Positions 18,017 to 27,261 of a DNA stretch of 64,000 bases are shown here, in pieces. The position numbers and the translations under genes were made by a program. A model generated the notes under the pieces. It made no database searches. It had not been told where the DNA came from and saw nothing but the letters and a program-made list of their open reading frames with translations. The stretch comes from Bacillus sp. 103mf. Its GTDB lineage: Bacteria > Bacillota > Bacilli > Bacillales > Bacillaceae_G. The stretch is from positions 1 through 64,000 of the forward strand of contig NZ_FPAF01000010.1 in NCBI RefSeq assembly GCF_900116295.1. Reading direction: 5' to 3'. Positions within the stretch are counted from its first letter, which is position 1. Each line of letters begins with the position of its first letter.

Positions 18017-19801
18017 TTAAACTGTATAACGCTCATCCTCTAACACTTTCGCTGCAATTTCACGTTTCTTCGGAATAACGTTAATTGGTGTGTGACGTGT
18101 TAGTTTACGAAGTGCAGATAACATCATGCGCAGCATATCGCCATTTTCAACAGCAATAATTGTTTCTTTTGCATCTGCTTCGATTTGGTTGAATGCTTCT
18201 TGGCAGAATACTTCTGTGTAAAGAACTTTTTGTTTGTTCTTCTCAAGGCCTGTTACTTTGATTGCTTTTTCTGTACGAAGAACAGCTGATTCCATTGCGT
18301 ATAAGTTATTTACGATGTCTGCAATGTTCACAAGAACTTCTTGTTCTTTGTCTAAGCCTTTACCGTATTTTTGAACCGCTAAACCAGCAACCATTAAACC
18401 GATTTTCTTCGCGTTTTTCACTAAATGTTTTTGAAGTGCTAATGGCTCATCGCCTACTTCTTCTGGCATCATCATCATTAACTGTTCTTGTAATTTTTGT
18501 GCTTCTTGTAAAAGTGGTAATTCGCCTTTCATTGCTTTACGTAAGAACGTACCTGGTACGATTAAGCGGTTAATTTCGTTCGTACCTTCGAAAATACGGT
18601 TAATACGAGAGTCGCGGTACATTCTTTCAATCTCGTACTCTGCCATAAATCCGTAACCACCGTGGATTTGGACACCTTCATCTACTACGTAGTCTAATAC
18701 TTCAGAACCGAATACTTTGTTTAAAGAGCACTCAATTGCATATTCAGCAATAGAAGCTGCAACAGCTTTTCCGTCTTTTACTTCTTCTTCGGATAATGTG
18801 CTCATGCGGCTTTCAAATAAACCAACTGTACGATATACAGAGCTTTCCGCTGCATAAATTTTCGCTGCCATATTTGCAAGTTTCTCTTGAATTAATGGGA
18901 AGCGAGCAATTGGTTGTTTAAATTGTTGACGTTGATTTGCATATTGCGCTGAAATTTCTAACGCACGCTTTGAAGAACCAACTGTACCAACACCTAATTT
19001 ATAGCGGCCGATATTTAAAATGTTAAAGGCAATGACATGACCTTTACCAATTTCACCAAGGACATTTTCTTTCGGTACTAATGCATCTTCTAAAATTAAT
19101 GTACGAGTAGAAGAACATTTAATACCCATTTTCTTTTCTTCTGGGCCTGTCGATACGCCTGGGTATTCTTTTTCTACGATAAACGCTGTGAAATGTTCGC
19201 CATCTACTTTTGCATATACAACGAATACATCAGCGAAAGCAGAGTTTGTAATCCATTGTTTTTCACCGTTTAATACGTAGTGTGTACCTTCTGCATTTAA
19301 GCGAGCCGTTGTTCTTGCACCTAATGCATCAGATCCAGAACCTGGCTCTGTTAATGCGTATGCAGCTAACTTTTCGCCTGTTGCTAACGCTGGTAAATAT
19401 TTTTGCTTTTGCTCTTCGTTACCGAATAATACGATTGGTAACGATCCAATCCCAACGTGTGCACCGTGCGTAATTGCAAAGCCGCCTGCACGAGAGAATT
19501 TCTCTGCGATTAATGCAGAACTAACTTTATCAAGACCAATACCGCCGTATTCTTCTGGCACATCAGCACCTAATAAGCCAAGCTCGCCAGCTTCTTTTAA
19601 TAAGCGAACAGAGCGATCAAACTCATGTTGCTCTAAATATTCAAGCTCTGGCAATACTTCATTTACGATAAAATCTTCTGTTGTTTTCGCAATTAATTTA
19701 TGCTCATCGCTATAATCTTCCGGCGTAAAAACTTGCTCGATTGTAATATCATCAATTAAAAAGCTGCCGCCTTTTAATGCATTTCCTACTGTTTTTTCCA
19801 T
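18017..19801 (-). CDS. fadE: Acyl-CoA dehydrogenase
   Basis: 594 residues, longer than the usual 380 because of a C-terminal extension that all Bacillus FadE (YusJ) have. FAD-dependent first step of beta-oxidation. Motifs: AYALTEPGSGSDALGARTTA and WITNSAFADVFVVYAKV in the middle domain, and the catalytic region with QIHGGYGFMAEYEIERMYRD and NRIFEGTNEINRL. ATG at 19801 with AAGGAGGAATTTTT upstream; a six-codon extension is rejected. Downstream of fadA by 344 bases, the gap being filled by repeat elements. Confidence 0.94.
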   Translation of the reverse strand: MEKTVGNALKGGSFLIDDITIEQVFTPEDYSDEHKLIAKTTEDFIVNEVLPELEYLEQHEFDRSVRLLKEAGELGLLGADVPEEYGGIGLDKVSSALIAEKFSRAGGFAITHGAHVGIGSLPIVLFGNEEQKQKYLPALATGEKLAAYALTEPGSGSDALGARTTARLNAEGTHYVLNGEKQWITNSAFADVFVVYAKVDGEHFTAFIVEKEYPGVSTGPEEKKMGIKCSSTRTLILEDALVPKENVLGEIGKGHVIAFNILNIGRYKLGVGTVGSSKRALEISAQYANQRQQFKQPIARFPLIQEKLANMAAKIYAAESSVYRTVGLFESRMSTLSEEEVKDGKAVAASIAEYAIECSLNKVFGSEVLDYVVDEGVQIHGGYGFMAEYEIERMYRDSRINRIFEGTNEINRLIVPGTFLRKAMKGELPLLQEAQKLQEQLMMMMPEEVGDEPLALQKHLVKNAKKIGLMVAGLAVQKYGKGLDKEQEVLVNIADIVNNLYAMESAVLRTEKAIKVTGLEKNKQKVLYTEVFCQEAFNQIEADAKETIIAVENGDMLRMMLSALRKLTRHTPINVIPKKREIAAKVLEDERYTV

Positions 19802-19919
19802 AAAAAATTCCTCCTTCATATTTTCATAGGCTGCTTCTCTTGTTATAAGAGAAGCTAGCCATTACTTTATTTGCATACCCTCTTGTTTCTTACACTGTTT
19901 ATCTATCTAGGTCTATTTT

Positions 19920-20085
19920 TATTTATGTTGCGGTTATGTTAAACAAAAGGTGATATACACTCGCTCTCGCCCTTTGTTTTAAAACTTTGCGCGTGGCAGG
20001 AAAAGGCCCTGACCGCTACTATACATAACCAGTCCCTCTCGACCACTTAAAAAAATGCTTTTCTATCGGTTTTTCATAGAGTGAC
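19920..20085 (+). repeat. Family A repeat, copy 3 (diverged)
   Basis: CTCGCTCTCGCCCTTTG, TTGCGCGTGGCAGGAAAAGG, CCCTGACCGCTACTATACAT and CAGTCCCTCTCGACCACTTA follow the family order; the 5' end is diverged. It lies in the fadA-fadE gap and would be transcribed antisense-wise in the fad mRNA. Confidence 0.75.
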
Positions 20086-20108
20086 TGAGTAGTTACTCCG
20101 TTTTTATA

Positions 20109-20145
20109 TTATCCAGTTCTAGTGGCTATACAGTCGGCTCCGCTT
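20109..20145 (-). repeat. Family B fragment at the fadA 3' end
   Basis: Reads on the minus strand AAAAGCGGAGCCGACTGTAT then AGCCACTAGAACTGG, matching the beginning and end of family B units with no interior. It abuts the fadA stop codon. Confidence 0.55.
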
Positions 20146-21321
20146 TTATAGTAGTTCAAACACTCCAGCAGCACCCATTCCGCCGCCGATACACATTGTT
20201 ACGATACCGAATTGTTCATTGCGGCGTTTCATTTCATGAATAAGAGACAATGTTAATTTTGCTCCTGTACAGCCAAGCGGATGTCCAAGGGCGATTGCTC
20301 CGCCGTTTACGTTTACTTTTTCTTCATCTAGTCCAAGTTCGCGCATAACTTGGATTGATTGCGATGCGAATGCTTCATTTAGTTCAAATAAACCGATATC
20401 AGATAACTCTAAACCTGCTAATTTTAATGCTTTCGGAATCGCTGCAATTGGACCAATTCCCATTACTTCTGGCGGTACACCAGCTACTGCAAAGGAGCGG
20501 AATTTCGCAAGCGGCTTTAGCCCGTCGCTTACTGCTTTTTCACGATCCATTAGTAATACTGCTGCTGCACCGTCACTCATTTGTGATGAGTTACCAGCAG
20601 TTACAGTGCCGCGTACGTTAAATGCTGGGCGAAGTTTCCCAAGTATATCTAGCGTCGTATCTGCTCTTACTCCTTCATCTTGTGAGAACACCATTGTCTC
20701 TTCTTGCAGCTTGTTATTTGCTCCAATAGTGCGAAGCATTACATCAACAGACACTGTTTCATCAACAAACTTTCCTTCTGCTAATGCTTTTGCTGCACGC
20801 TGATGACTTCTTACCGCAAAGGCATCTTGCTCGTCGCGGGAAATGCCATATTTTACAGCGACTTGTTCTGCTGTATGTCCCATGCCCATATAATATTCTG
20901 GAGCCGCTTCAACAAGGCGGCTATTCGGACGAACAACATGCCCCATCATTGGTACTAAACTCATTGATTCAGCGCCGCCGGATAATACAGCCTCTGAATG
21001 ACCAAGCATAATACGCTCTGCACCGTAAGCAATACTTTGTAATCCTGAAGAACAGTAACGGTTAATGGTAATAGCCGGAACGTCATAAGAAAGTCCTGCT
21101 AGCCCGCCAATATTACGTGCCATATTTAAGCCTTGCTCTGCTTCTGGCATCGCACAGCCGAAAATCAAATCGTCAATTGGACCGTCATAGTTATTCGCAC
21201 GTTTTAACGTTTCTTTTACAACTAATGCTCCTAAGTCATCAGGACGTACTGTTTTTAATGATCCTCTCTTCGCTTTCCCGATAGGCGTTCTTGCCCCTGC
21301 AACAATAACAGCTTCTCTCAT
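20146..21321 (-). CDS. fadA: Acetyl-CoA C-acyltransferase (thiolase)
   Basis: 391 residues, the length of B. subtilis FadA. Last step of beta-oxidation. Acyl-accepting Cys in NRYCSSGLQSIAYG (about residue 91); catalytic GHPLGCTGAKLTLSL; second Cys in VTMCIGGGMGAAGVFE. ATG at 21321; AGGAGG lies 10 bases upstream, so a TTG two codons earlier is a weaker option. It is 15 bases after fadN in the leftward fadNAE operon. Confidence 0.95.
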   Translation of the reverse strand: MREAVIVAGARTPIGKAKRGSLKTVRPDDLGALVVKETLKRANNYDGPIDDLIFGCAMPEAEQGLNMARNIGGLAGLSYDVPAITINRYCSSGLQSIAYGAERIMLGHSEAVLSGGAESMSLVPMMGHVVRPNSRLVEAAPEYYMGMGHTAEQVAVKYGISRDEQDAFAVRSHQRAAKALAEGKFVDETVSVDVMLRTIGANNKLQEETMVFSQDEGVRADTTLDILGKLRPAFNVRGTVTAGNSSQMSDGAAAVLLMDREKAVSDGLKPLAKFRSFAVAGVPPEVMGIGPIAAIPKALKLAGLELSDIGLFELNEAFASQSIQVMRELGLDEEKVNVNGGAIALGHPLGCTGAKLTLSLIHEMKRRNEQFGIVTMCIGGGMGAAGVFELL

Positions 21322-21336
21322 GAACAATCTTCCTCC

Positions 21337-23718
21337 TTAGTTACGTAATGGTTTTCCTTTTACAAGCATGTGCTGCATTCTTGCTTGTGATTTCATTTCG
21401 CTCACTAAACTAATAAACGCCTCACGTTCTACATCTAATAAATATTGCTCATCCACTTCTGTTCCGTATGGGACTTTTCCGCCAGCAATGACATATGCGA
21501 GTTTTTTCGCAATATGCAAGTCATACTCGGAAATGTAGCCAGATAAATGCATTGCTTCTGCTCCAAGCGCCAGCGTTGCATATCCTGTTTCCCCAACAAC
21601 CGGAATCTTTTTACGAATCGGTGCTTTATAGCCTGCTTCATATAAAGTAAGTGCCTTTTGTTTTGCATCATATAGTAAGTGATCCCCATTGACGCTAATG
21701 CCATCTTTATCGCCTAAGAAGTTATGAGAAACTGCTTCTTGTGCAGATGTTGAAACTTTCGCCATTGCTACTGTTTCAAACACTTTGTTTGCGACTTTTT
21801 GCAGATCAAACTCAACACCATTTGCCATTTTGTTCAGATGTTTGATATATAGCTCTTTATTACCGCCTCCGCCAGGGATTAAACCAACACCAACTTCTAC
21901 TAATCCCATATACGTTTCACTAGAAGCCTGAATACTAGCTGCCGGTAAGCAAACTTCTGTACCGCCGCCAAGTGTCATACCGTAAGGCGCTGCCACAACT
22001 GGTTTTGAGCAGTACTTAATTTTCATCATTGCATCTTGGAAGTTTTTCACGACCCACTCAATTTCAAAGTAGTTGTCATCTTGCGCTTCCATTAAAATCA
22101 TTGCAAGGTTTGCACCTACGCAGAAGTTCTTCGATTGGTTCCCAATAACAAGTCCTTTATAATTCTTCTCTACTTCATCAACAGCGTAGTTAATCATTTG
22201 CGTAATATCCATGCCAATTGCGTTGCTCTTAGAATGGAACTCTAAGCAAAGAATACCGTCGCCTAAATCAATCAGGCTCGCACCGCTATTTTTCTTTAAT
22301 ACGCCATTTTTCTCTTTCAATTGTTTTAGAGAAATTGCCTTTTTATTACGAACGATTTGTTTGTATTCACCGTTATCATAGTAATAGCTCTCGCCATTAT
22401 CATGTTTATAGAACGATGTAACACCTTTCTCAATCATTTCTTTTATCCAAGCTGGAACAACCCCACCGTTCTCTTCCATCTTCTGAACGGACTTCTCAAC
22501 GCCAATTGCATCCCAAATTTCAAATGGACCTTGCTCCCAACCGAAGCCCCACTTCATTGCATTATCAATTGCGACAATATCATCAGCAATTTCTTTTGTA
22601 AGCTTCGCTGCATATAGAAGAGTTGGTGTAATAATGTTCCATAACAATTCACCAGCACGGTCCTTTGCATATACAAGCGCTTTCAATTTATTCGCTAATC
22701 CTTTTTCTTGTTTACTTAGCTCAATAGAAGCTGCTTTCAATTTTTTACGTGGTTCGTATTCCATCGTTTCAGGATTTAGCTCTAAAATCTCTTTTCCTTG
22801 TTTTAAGAAGAAACCTTGACCTGTTTTACTTCCAAGCCATTTTCTTTCTAACATATCGTGCATGAAAGCTGGTACTTTGAAGACTTCGCGCTCTTCTTCT
22901 TGTACATTTTCATATACGTTATTTGCAACGTGAACGAATGTGTCTAATCCGACAACATCTAATGTGCGGAACGTTGCGCTTTTTGGACGACCAATCAACG
23001 GACCTGTTACAGAATCTACTTCTCCAACGCTATAGCCGCGTTTTACCATTTCTTGTAGCGTCACAAGCAGTCCATACGTACCGATGCGGTTTCCAATAAA
23101 GTTTGGTGTGTCTTTTGCAACAACAACACCTTTGCCAAGTACATCTTCGCCAAATAGTTTCATGAAGTCTAGCACATGTGGATCTGTATCTTTTGTCGGT
23201 ATAATCTCAAGAAGTTTTAAATAACGTGGTGGGTTAAAAAAGTGCGTTCCTAGGAAATGTTTTTTGAAGTCATCTGAACGCCCTTCAATCATCTTTTCAA
23301 CGGAAATACCCGATGTATTTGAGCTCACAATAGAACCTGGTTTACGAACAGCTTCTACCTTTTCGAATACTTTCTTTTTAATATCTAAATTTTCAACAAC
23401 AACTTCAATAATCCAATCAACATCAGCAAGGCGTTCCATATCATCTTCCATATTTCCCGCTTCAATTAATGCTAAGTTTCCTTTTACTGTAAGAGGAGCT
23501 GGTTTTTGCTTTAACAATTTTTGCAGTGCTCCGTTACTGAAACGATTTCGTACACTTTTATGTTCTAATGTAAGTCCCTTCGCTTCTTCCTCTTTCGTAA
23601 GCGTTGGCGGTACAATATCAAGCAATAATGTCGGTATACCGATGTTAGCTAAATGTGCAGCAATTCCAGAACCCATTACACCAGAACCAAGAACTGCAGC
23701 CTTTTTAATTTGGAACAT
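21337..23718 (-). CDS. fadN: 3-hydroxyacyl-CoA dehydrogenase / enoyl-CoA hydratase
   Basis: 793 residues from the ATG at 23718 (GGGGGAGAATTGG upstream). N-terminal NAD-binding domain with AVLGSGVMGSGIAAHLAN, then GTHFFNPPRYLKLLEIIPT, a C-terminal HCDH domain around residues 320-480, and a crotonase-like domain from about 480 with PYGMTLGGGTEVCLPA and VGLIPGGGGNKEL. First gene of the fad operon; a FadR operator lies 20 bases upstream. Confidence 0.95.
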   Translation of the reverse strand: MFQIKKAAVLGSGVMGSGIAAHLANIGIPTLLLDIVPPTLTKEEEAKGLTLEHKSVRNRFSNGALQKLLKQKPAPLTVKGNLALIEAGNMEDDMERLADVDWIIEVVVENLDIKKKVFEKVEAVRKPGSIVSSNTSGISVEKMIEGRSDDFKKHFLGTHFFNPPRYLKLLEIIPTKDTDPHVLDFMKLFGEDVLGKGVVVAKDTPNFIGNRIGTYGLLVTLQEMVKRGYSVGEVDSVTGPLIGRPKSATFRTLDVVGLDTFVHVANNVYENVQEEEREVFKVPAFMHDMLERKWLGSKTGQGFFLKQGKEILELNPETMEYEPRKKLKAASIELSKQEKGLANKLKALVYAKDRAGELLWNIITPTLLYAAKLTKEIADDIVAIDNAMKWGFGWEQGPFEIWDAIGVEKSVQKMEENGGVVPAWIKEMIEKGVTSFYKHDNGESYYYDNGEYKQIVRNKKAISLKQLKEKNGVLKKNSGASLIDLGDGILCLEFHSKSNAIGMDITQMINYAVDEVEKNYKGLVIGNQSKNFCVGANLAMILMEAQDDNYFEIEWVVKNFQDAMMKIKYCSKPVVAAPYGMTLGGGTEVCLPAASIQASSETYMGLVEVGVGLIPGGGGNKELYIKHLNKMANGVEFDLQKVANKVFETVAMAKVSTSAQEAVSHNFLGDKDGISVNGDHLLYDAKQKALTLYEAGYKAPIRKKIPVVGETGYATLALGAEAMHLSGYISEYDLHIAKKLAYVIAGGKVPYGTEVDEQYLLDVEREAFISLVSEMKSQARMQHMLVKGKPLRN

Positions 23719-23738
23719 CCAATTCTCCCCCTTATTCT

Positions 23739-23756
23739 TGAATGAATGCTCATTCA
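23739..23756. promoter_or_regulatory. FadR operator of the fadNAE operon
   Basis: TGAATGAATGCTCATTCA is a perfect 18-base palindrome fitting the Bacillus FadR (TetR family) site TGAATGAnTnnTCATTCA. Long-chain acyl-CoA lifts FadR repression, so the three downstream beta-oxidation genes would be switched on by fatty acids. Confidence 0.85.
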
Positions 23757-23938
23757 ATTTTTCGACAAACGTCGCAATCTATGAGTGAGCCTCTACTAAT
23801 AAATATATGATATCATTTAAATTTTCGCAATATATTTAAAAATAAAATTTTCTGAACTTATTTCTTTTTTTATTTTTGGGGCATGATATGTAGTGAACTT
23901 CCTTTCTTAAAATAATTGGTTAAGCGGAGGCATAACTT

Positions 23939-24085
23939 ATGGCTAAAATTAAGAAAAATCCTTCAAAAGCAGGTATTAGTTCGACAAGCGTAACAGGAAA
24001 TGCTGGCCCAGTTGACCGCGGCATCGAAAAAGGCCGCCAAGGAAATAATCAGCAATATAAAAAACAAAACATGGGCGAAAAATAA
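23939..24085 (+). CDS. YuzL-family small protein
   Basis: 48 residues, ATG with GCGGAGGCATAACTT upstream. Begins MAKIKKNPSKAGISS, then SVTGNAGPVDRGIEKGRQGN and ends QYKKQNMGEK: basic, Gly/Asn/Gln-rich, no hydrophobic segment. I recognise the pattern as the YuzL family found next to the fad genes in Bacillus. The composition resembles small spore proteins, but function is not established. Too short for usual ORF listing; it has its own terminator. Confidence 0.75.
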   Translation: MAKIKKNPSKAGISSTSVTGNAGPVDRGIEKGRQGNNQQYKKQNMGEK

Positions 24086-24095
24086 GAGTACTAAT

Positions 24096-24150
24096 ATAGG
24101 CAGCGAACATGGCATAATAAAAAATGGGCTATATCGCTGCCTATTTCATA
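24096..24150 (+). terminator. Terminator after the YuzL gene
   Basis: ATAGGCAGCGA / TCGCTGCCTAT arms enclosing an AT-rich loop, then TTT. It lies just upstream of the carboxypeptidase gene, whose ribosome site begins at 24158. Confidence 0.7.
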
Positions 24151-24168
24151 CATAAAAGAGGGTCCAGA

Positions 24169-25005
24169 ATGAAACGAACCATTACACTACTTGTTATTAC
24201 AACTACATTATTTATTGCAATGATTTTTTCTTTATATACGCATAGGCAAAAAGTTAAGGCCAATCAGCCTGATATATCCGGGAAATATGGCGTGACGATT
24301 GATGCAAATACAGGAGAAGTTTTATACGGAAAACGGGAACATGACCGTTCCTATCCAGCGAGTGTAGCAAAAATGATGACCGCTCTCCTTTTACTGGAGA
24401 ATGTAAAAGAAGATGAAGAGATTATCGTGACAGAACATGCGATAAAAACAGAAAGCCAAAGTAAAAAAATCACACTACATGCTGGTGAAAAGTTAAAGCG
24501 CAATGAGGCATTAAAGCTCATGCTTGTCATTAGTGCCGACCCAATTGCCGAATCAATTGCAGAGCATATCGCCGGTTCTAAAGAAAAGTTTGTAAAACTG
24601 ATGAATGAACGAGCAAAACAACTCGGAGCAAAACATACAACGTTTAAAAACGCAAGCGGAGCTGATGCACTTGGAAATAAAATTTCACCCTATGATTTAG
24701 CACTTATTACAAAAGAAGCATTAAAGTTCCCAGAAGTCTTGCAAGATATGAATACCATTCATACAACAGTAAAAACATCAATACAAACGAAAAAAATCGC
24801 AAACTATGGACGTGAAGAATTGTACGCTGATCCACATGCGATTGGAAGTAAGAGCGGTCTTTCTGCGTTAGCAGAATATACAGTCGTTACAATAGATGAA
24901 GAAGACGGGAAAAGAGTGATTAACGTTGTCCTCTCTACTGGCCGCAAAACAGTGTATCCCGATGCCAAAAAGATGGCAGAATATGCTTTTGAACAATTAA
25001 AATAA
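24169..25005 (+). CDS. D-alanyl-D-alanine carboxypeptidase-family protein (DacF-like)
   Basis: 278 residues from the ATG at 24169 (AGAGGGTCCAGA upstream). One N-terminal membrane segment and then a serine-peptidase S11 domain. SxxK is SVAKMM (about residue 67); KTG is KSGLSALAEY. The SxN motif is SADP rather than the usual SGN, so the Asn is replaced by Asp. No C-terminal PBP5 domain or amphipathic anchor. The role would be trimming of pentapeptides in peptidoglycan, if active. Confidence 0.85.
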   Translation: MKRTITLLVITTTLFIAMIFSLYTHRQKVKANQPDISGKYGVTIDANTGEVLYGKREHDRSYPASVAKMMTALLLLENVKEDEEIIVTEHAIKTESQSKKITLHAGEKLKRNEALKLMLVISADPIAESIAEHIAGSKEKFVKLMNERAKQLGAKHTTFKNASGADALGNKISPYDLALITKEALKFPEVLQDMNTIHTTVKTSIQTKKIANYGREELYADPHAIGSKSGLSALAEYTVVTIDEEDGKRVINVVLSTGRKTVYPDAKKMAEYAFEQLK

Positions 25006-25040
25006 CCAAGGAAGTTTAAACTTCCTTGGTTATTTTTTAA
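25006..25040. terminator. Bidirectional terminator between carboxypeptidase and fadM
   Basis: AACCAAGGAAGTTT / AAACTTCCTTGGTT is a perfect 14-base palindrome with A and T runs on either side, serving two convergent genes. Confidence 0.9.
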
Positions 25041-25947
25041 CCATTCCTTTTAATACGAATGCTACGTTAGCTGGACGTTCTGCTAAGCGGCGCATGAAAT
25101 AGCCATACCAGTCATTTCCATACGGTACGTACACGCGCATTTTATATCCTTCTTTCACAAGCTCAAGTTGACGCTCTGTACGAATACCGTACAACATTTG
25201 GAATTCAAACTGATCACGCGAAATGTTATATTCTTCAGCAAGTTTTTTTGTATATTCAATAATTGCATCATCATGTGAAGCGACTGCTGTATAATTACCA
25301 TTTAATAAGTGCGTTTTAATAATTTTTTTATAATTTTCATCTACATCTTTCTTGTCTGGGAATGCCACTTCATCAGATTCTTTATACGCCCCTTTTACAA
25401 GACGTAAATTTGGATGATACGCATTCAAATCATCTATATCTTTCTCTGTTCGATATAAATACGCTTGAATTACTGTACCAACATTATCATATTCTTCTCT
25501 TAATTTCATGAAGATGTCAATTGTTTTTCCACAACGTGAATAGTCTTCCATGTCAATTGTTACAAACACACCGTTTTCTTTCGCTGCATCTAAAATACGG
25601 CGCATATTGTTCATAACTAAATTTTCTGAAATATCCAGACCCATAGAAGTCATTTTTAATGAAAGCTGAGAATCTAGCTTTTCACGACCAATTGCACGAA
25701 TTGCTTCAATTGATTCATCCGCCATCTCATTTGCCTCTGCCTCGTTATCAACAAATTCCCCCAAATAGTCGATCGTAACACAAAGGTTCTGTTTATTTAA
25801 ATCTTTAATAGCAGCTACCGCTAAGTCAATTGTTTCTCCCGCAACAAAGCGCCCTGCTCCAAAACGTAAGCCGTACTTTTTCGCTAGTTTTGTTAGCGCT
25901 TTATTTTTTGATAAAAACAGGAAAGAATTACGCATTAATTGTTCCAT
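25030..25947 (-). CDS. fadM: Proline dehydrogenase (FadM/PutB type)
   Basis: 305 residues from the ATG at 25947 (AGGGGTGAAAGAC upstream). FAD enzyme oxidising proline to pyrroline-5-carboxylate at the membrane. TIM-barrel family stretches: VTIDYLGEFVDNEAEA, MTSMGLDISENLVMNNM, VTIDMEDYSRCGKTIDIF, LRLVKGAYKESDEVAFPDK and the C-terminal VYVPYGNDWYGYFMRRLAERP with the conserved RRxxERP. In B. subtilis the counterpart lies beside the fad genes, matching this context. Confidence 0.93.
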   Translation of the reverse strand: MEQLMRNSFLFLSKNKALTKLAKKYGLRFGAGRFVAGETIDLAVAAIKDLNKQNLCVTIDYLGEFVDNEAEANEMADESIEAIRAIGREKLDSQLSLKMTSMGLDISENLVMNNMRRILDAAKENGVFVTIDMEDYSRCGKTIDIFMKLREEYDNVGTVIQAYLYRTEKDIDDLNAYHPNLRLVKGAYKESDEVAFPDKKDVDENYKKIIKTHLLNGNYTAVASHDDAIIEYTKKLAEEYNISRDQFEFQMLYGIRTERQLELVKEGYKMRVYVPYGNDWYGYFMRRLAERPANVAFVLKGMVKK

Positions 25948-26224
25948 GTCTTTCACCCCTATGACTGTACTTTGTCTGTTTTTTACCCCTCTTCTAAATT
26001 ATATCATTGTTTAAAATTATTTGATACAAATAATTATTTAGATAATTAACACAATAATACGAGAATGTTTGCATATTTGAATTTCAAAAGGAGAAACCAT
26101 AAAAAAATTTTTCGACATACAGAAATGTTAAGAGATGAATAGCCAGGTACATCTCTCACCAGTAAATTCGACAAATGTTTTGAGTCCCCTATCCTCTCTA
26201 TACCCAAGACGAAAGTACTTCTTT

Positions 26225-26402
26225 GCTTTCATACAAAATTGATATACAAGTAAACATTATATAAAAATAATTCATTGACATTTTCACTTTCTTTCTCCCT
26301 GCATGTGACAGGAAAAGGCACTGACCGCTTCCACACACGGTCAGATGCTCTTGTCCATCTAAAAAGAAAAATTTTTTGTCTACGTTTCAACTTGTATATA
26401 AT
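26225..26402 (+). repeat. Family A repeat, copy 4
   Basis: Landmarks TTTCACTTTCTTTCTCCCTG, CATGTGACAGGAAAAGGCAC, TGACCGCTTCCACACACGGT, CAGATGCTCTTGTCCATCTA, AAAAAG and a final TTTCAACTTGTATATAA. Together with AT-rich sequence this fills 25957-26410; nothing else is visible there apart from a TTCGACAAA fragment. Confidence 0.8.
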
Positions 26403-26410
26403 TTTCTTTT

Positions 26411-26656
26411 TTACTTTTTTTGTCTATGCTCGTCATTCAACCTTTTAATTTCTGCAATTAACTGTATCATCTCTTCTTTTGCATCCGGATACGTTTCATT
26501 CCAATGCTTTACAAGAGCTGGCATCGTTTTAGCGATATACGAATACAACGCCCATTTTTCAACCTTTTGCTTATATTCTTCATTGTCCTCTCCTAATAAG
26601 AGCTCTGTATACTTCTCTAACAAGCCATCAAACTGTTCTTGAAATTTTTCGTTCAT
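26411..26656 (-). CDS. YusU-like protein (DUF2573)
   Basis: 81 residues from the ATG at 26656. All-helical and acidic: MNEKFQEQFDGLLEKYTELL, LGEDNEEYKQKVEKWALYSY, then IAKTMPALVKHWNETYPDAK. I recognise it as the YusU/DUF2573 family of Bacillus; the function is unknown. AGGAGG lies 10 bases upstream of this ATG; a start three codons earlier overlaps that site. Stands alone on the minus strand. Confidence 0.78.
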   Translation of the reverse strand: MNEKFQEQFDGLLEKYTELLLGEDNEEYKQKVEKWALYSYIAKTMPALVKHWNETYPDAKEEMIQLIAEIKRLNDEHRQKK

Positions 26657-26723
26657 TCCTCTCATTCCTCCTTCGTATTTCTTTAAAATTGATAATAAAC
26701 AAGTGTCTTATCATTCGTCAAAA

Positions 26724-26752
26724 AAGAAGCAGCCTCATTTAGCTGCTTCCCT
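26724..26752 (-). terminator. Terminator after the thiamine-binding-like gene
   Basis: GAAGCAGC / AGCTGCTTC arms with TTTTTTGACG on the minus strand. Confidence 0.8.
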
Positions 26753-26758
26753 TGCACT

Positions 26759-27061
26759 TTATAACTTCGACTGTACAGATTGTAACTTCTTCTCCATTGA
26801 GCTAACTTTATCACGGCGATCATCAACGCGAATATTTGTTGCTACGCGGCCTGCCCCTTTAGAAAACGGAACTTCATGCATTTGCTGAATCACTTCAAAT
26901 AATACTGGAAGTTCTCCTTCAATAATTGTATTCATTGGTGTTAATTGGTACTTCACGCGATCTGCATTTTTCTCAAGTACTTTTTGTATTTCTGCAACAT
27001 ACTCACTTACACTTGTATTACTTGTTCCAACTGGAATAATGGTAACATCAACGATTGCCAT
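26759..27061 (-). CDS. MTH1187/YqgV-type thiamine-binding-like protein
   Basis: 100 residues, ferredoxin-like fold. Begins MAIVDVTIIPVGTSNTSVSE and contains YQLTPMNTIIEGELPVLFEV and PFSKGAGRVATNIRVDDRRD, characteristic of the MTH1187 family. Family members bind thiamine or a related compound, but no enzymatic role is settled. ATG preceded by GAAGAGGTGAACAAAC. Divergent from the TrmB gene, sharing a 200-base intergenic region with no recognised operator. Confidence 0.85.
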   Translation of the reverse strand: MAIVDVTIIPVGTSNTSVSEYVAEIQKVLEKNADRVKYQLTPMNTIIEGELPVLFEVIQQMHEVPFSKGAGRVATNIRVDDRRDKVSSMEKKLQSVQSKL

Positions 27062-27261
27062 GTTTGTTCACCTCTTCTATAGATTCCTTATTATTGTACA
27101 AAAATTTTTTCCTAATTAAAAATATATCGATGCTTCGACACAATATACGACACGAAACGATTTTTCCTAAAATAGCAAATATCATTAAAATAACTGTACT
27201 TGTATTCCGGTGAAGAGTTATTTATTCTTAAGACACAAGAATTTTTTGTTCGGGAGGAATT

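Noticed and set aside
22357-23788. Plus-strand ORFs opposite fadN
   Set aside because: Shadows of the FadN coding frame with no family resemblance.
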